Below, piece after piece: positions 4,493-5,627 of a DNA stretch of 5,627 nt (its first letter is position 1; every line of letters starts with the position of its first letter). The notes below the pieces were generated by a model that was not told where the DNA came from, made no database searches, and saw only the letters and a list, made by a program, of their open reading frames with translations. This DNA is from Candidatus Hodarchaeota archaeon (GTDB lineage: Archaea > Asgardarchaeota > Heimdallarchaeia > Hodarchaeales > YT1-057), in contig JAEOTI010000097.1 in NCBI GenBank assembly GCA_016839955.1, positions 1 to 5,627 of the forward strand, in the 5' to 3' direction. The translations under genes and the position numbers were made by a program.

Positions 4493-5627
4493 TTATAATA
4501 GATTTTTGCCCATAAAGATACCCATTCTCGAATATTCTTGATTATAATAATATTCTCTTACCCCAATTCCACTTGTAATCAATATTTTTTTTGCACTAAA
4601 CTCATTTAGGGAAATTTCTTCCGCAAACGCTAATAAACCTCTTCCAAGACCTTTATGTTGCCAAATTTCGGGACGATCTTCCGGTTTTAATCCTACACCA
4701 ACAGCTTCGCCATAAACATGTAATTCTCGAACCAATGTAGTAGAATTATTTGAAATCTCAGGTCTGTGTGTATTTTCAGAGGGAATTCGAAGACGAAGAA
4801 AACCAAAGATTAAATCATTCTTCTCATCTTCAAAAGAAAGAAATAGTTCTTCGCCTCCATTTGCAGAATATTGAAGTCTTGTAAAACTTGGATTGAGGGG
4901 GTATTCAATTTCAACATGTTTTTTGATTTTGTGGCCCACCTCTCTGCAACGAATACATCCACAATGGGATTGTTGTTCTTCTAAACGTCTATGAACCAAT
5001 TCTCTCAGATTACTATGAATAACCCCATCTTGAATGAGTCCAGCAGGAATATCTCGTTGGATTCGTTGAACCCTTACATATGGTGGCAGATTTTTTTTTA
5101 TTTGGGCTAAAACATCCACCACTTGATCTTCTGGATAAGGACAATAGTTTCCTTCCTTCCACATTTTATGAATAGGAGTGCCTTCAAGTATTAGCAACGG
5201 ATAGATCTTTAGAGCATCTGGTTGAAATAATGGTTGTGCAAATAATTCTTTAAACATCTTTATATCTTCTGAAGGTGTTGAAAAAAGGTTGGGCATCATG
5301 TGTAAAGTTATTTTCAACCCACTATCACGAGCTCGCTGGATTGCGGCGATTGTCTCAGAAGAAATATGACCCCTTTGGATCTTTTCTAGAATTGCATCAT
5401 TGGTTGTTTGTGCTCCAATCTCGACCCAAGTTCCCCCTAACGAGAGCATTTGATCGATGTGAGATTCCTTACAATAATCAGGGCGAGTTTCATATGTTAC
5501 TCCTACTAATCTGCGATAACTTATCTCTGCCTGGAGCGTAGCATTCTCAAGGGTTGGAGTTCGATAGCCAATAATCCCTTCGATGCAGTTTTTGAAAAAT
5601 TCTTGTTGATACTGATATGATTGGGCA
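4493..5627 (-). CDS. elp3: Elp3, tRNA uridine(34) acetyltransferase, radical SAM/GNAT (5'-partial)
   Basis: The minus-strand frame is open from the right window edge to the TAA at 4493-4495, giving 377 C-terminal residues; the Met at 5447-5449 lies inside the gene. Archaeal Elp3 is usually about 520-550 residues, so some 150 are missing, including the radical-SAM cysteines. Visible radical-SAM hallmarks are ETRPDYC (5471-5491), 'GGTWVEIGAQ', 'RGH', 'HMMPNL', 'LKIYPLLILEGT' and 'RVQRIQRDIPAGLIQDGV'. The linker holds the CxCxxC motif of 'CGCIRCREVGH' (cysteines at fragment residues 222, 224, 227; bases 4946-4963), typical of Elp3. The C-terminal acetyltransferase domain shows 'RELHVYG', the acetyl-CoA loop QHKGLGRG (4637-4660) and 'SGIGVREYY'. 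The enzyme starts cm5U-type modification of wobble uridine in tRNA, using acetyl-CoA and SAM; archaea have Elp3 without the other eukaryotic Elongator subunits. Near the end 'EYSRMGIFM' replaces the usual 'GY...G.YM'. The gene converges on the transporter gene and has no evident functional link to it. Confidence 0.95.
   Translation of the reverse strand, partial: AQSYQYQQEFFKNCIEGIIGYRTPTLENATLQAEISYRRLVGVTYETRPDYCKESHIDQMLSLGGTWVEIGAQTTNDAILEKIQRGHISSETIAAIQRARDSGLKITLHMMPNLFSTPSEDIKMFKELFAQPLFQPDALKIYPLLILEGTPIHKMWKEGNYCPYPEDQVVDVLAQIKKNLPPYVRVQRIQRDIPAGLIQDGVIHSNLRELVHRRLEEQQSHCGCIRCREVGHKIKKHVEIEYPLNPSFTRLQYSANGGEELFLSFEDEKNDLIFGFLRLRIPSENTHRPEISNNSTTLVRELHVYGEAVGVGLKPEDRPEIWQHKGLGRGLLAFAEEISLNEFSAKKILITSGIGVREYYYNQEYSRMGIFMGKNLL

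Noticed and set aside
5275..5541. 88-residue plus-strand open frame
   Set aside because: It is opposite the conserved radical-SAM part of Elp3, including ETRPDYC, and has no recognisable product.

Overview
The window looks like a piece of an archaeal chromosome. It is AT-rich, tightly packed, and carries four-subunit 2-oxoacid:ferredoxin oxidoreductase genes in the order gamma-delta-alpha-beta, a typically archaeal (and anaerobe) arrangement. Shine-Dalgarno motifs of the GGAGGTGA type precede the genes, the candidate terminator is rich in T, and an archaeal-type Elp3 is present. I cannot name the lineage from sequence alone; low-GC Asgard, methanogen-like or Thermoproteota-type archaea all remain possible.

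Left part (1-2810, + strand): a compact operon encoding pyruvate (2-oxoacid):ferredoxin oxidoreductase. The gamma subunit is cut by the left window edge and is followed by the small two-[4Fe-4S] ferredoxin-like delta subunit, then the alpha and beta subunits that form the thiamine diphosphate catalytic core. Gene gaps are 5-15 nt. Two of the three internal Shine-Dalgarno motifs contain the stop codon of the preceding gene, which suggests coupled translation. A short hairpin plus T-tracts at 2804-2832 closes the operon.

Middle (2811-3020): a 210-nt intergenic region. It holds the terminator T-tracts, an 18-bp palindrome (2914-2931) and a TATA-like element (2957-2964), which together look like the control region of the next gene.

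Right centre (3021-4466, + strand): a 481-residue cation diffusion facilitator (metal efflux) protein. Its usual six-helix membrane part is followed not by one but by three tandem copies of the cytoplasmic metal-sensing/dimerisation domain.

Right edge (4493-5627, - strand): the C-terminal 377 residues of Elp3, the radical-SAM/acetyltransferase enzyme of tRNA wobble-uridine modification. It converges on the transporter gene with a 26-bp gap, and its N-terminus lies beyond the window.

These are core metabolic and housekeeping genes, not a mobile or defence island. I saw no RNA gene, CRISPR array, insertion sequence or integration site. The most interesting items are the triple cytoplasmic domain of the transporter, with metal-ligand positions retained unevenly among the copies, and the palindrome in front of that gene. 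I did not find a convincing new multi-gene system.
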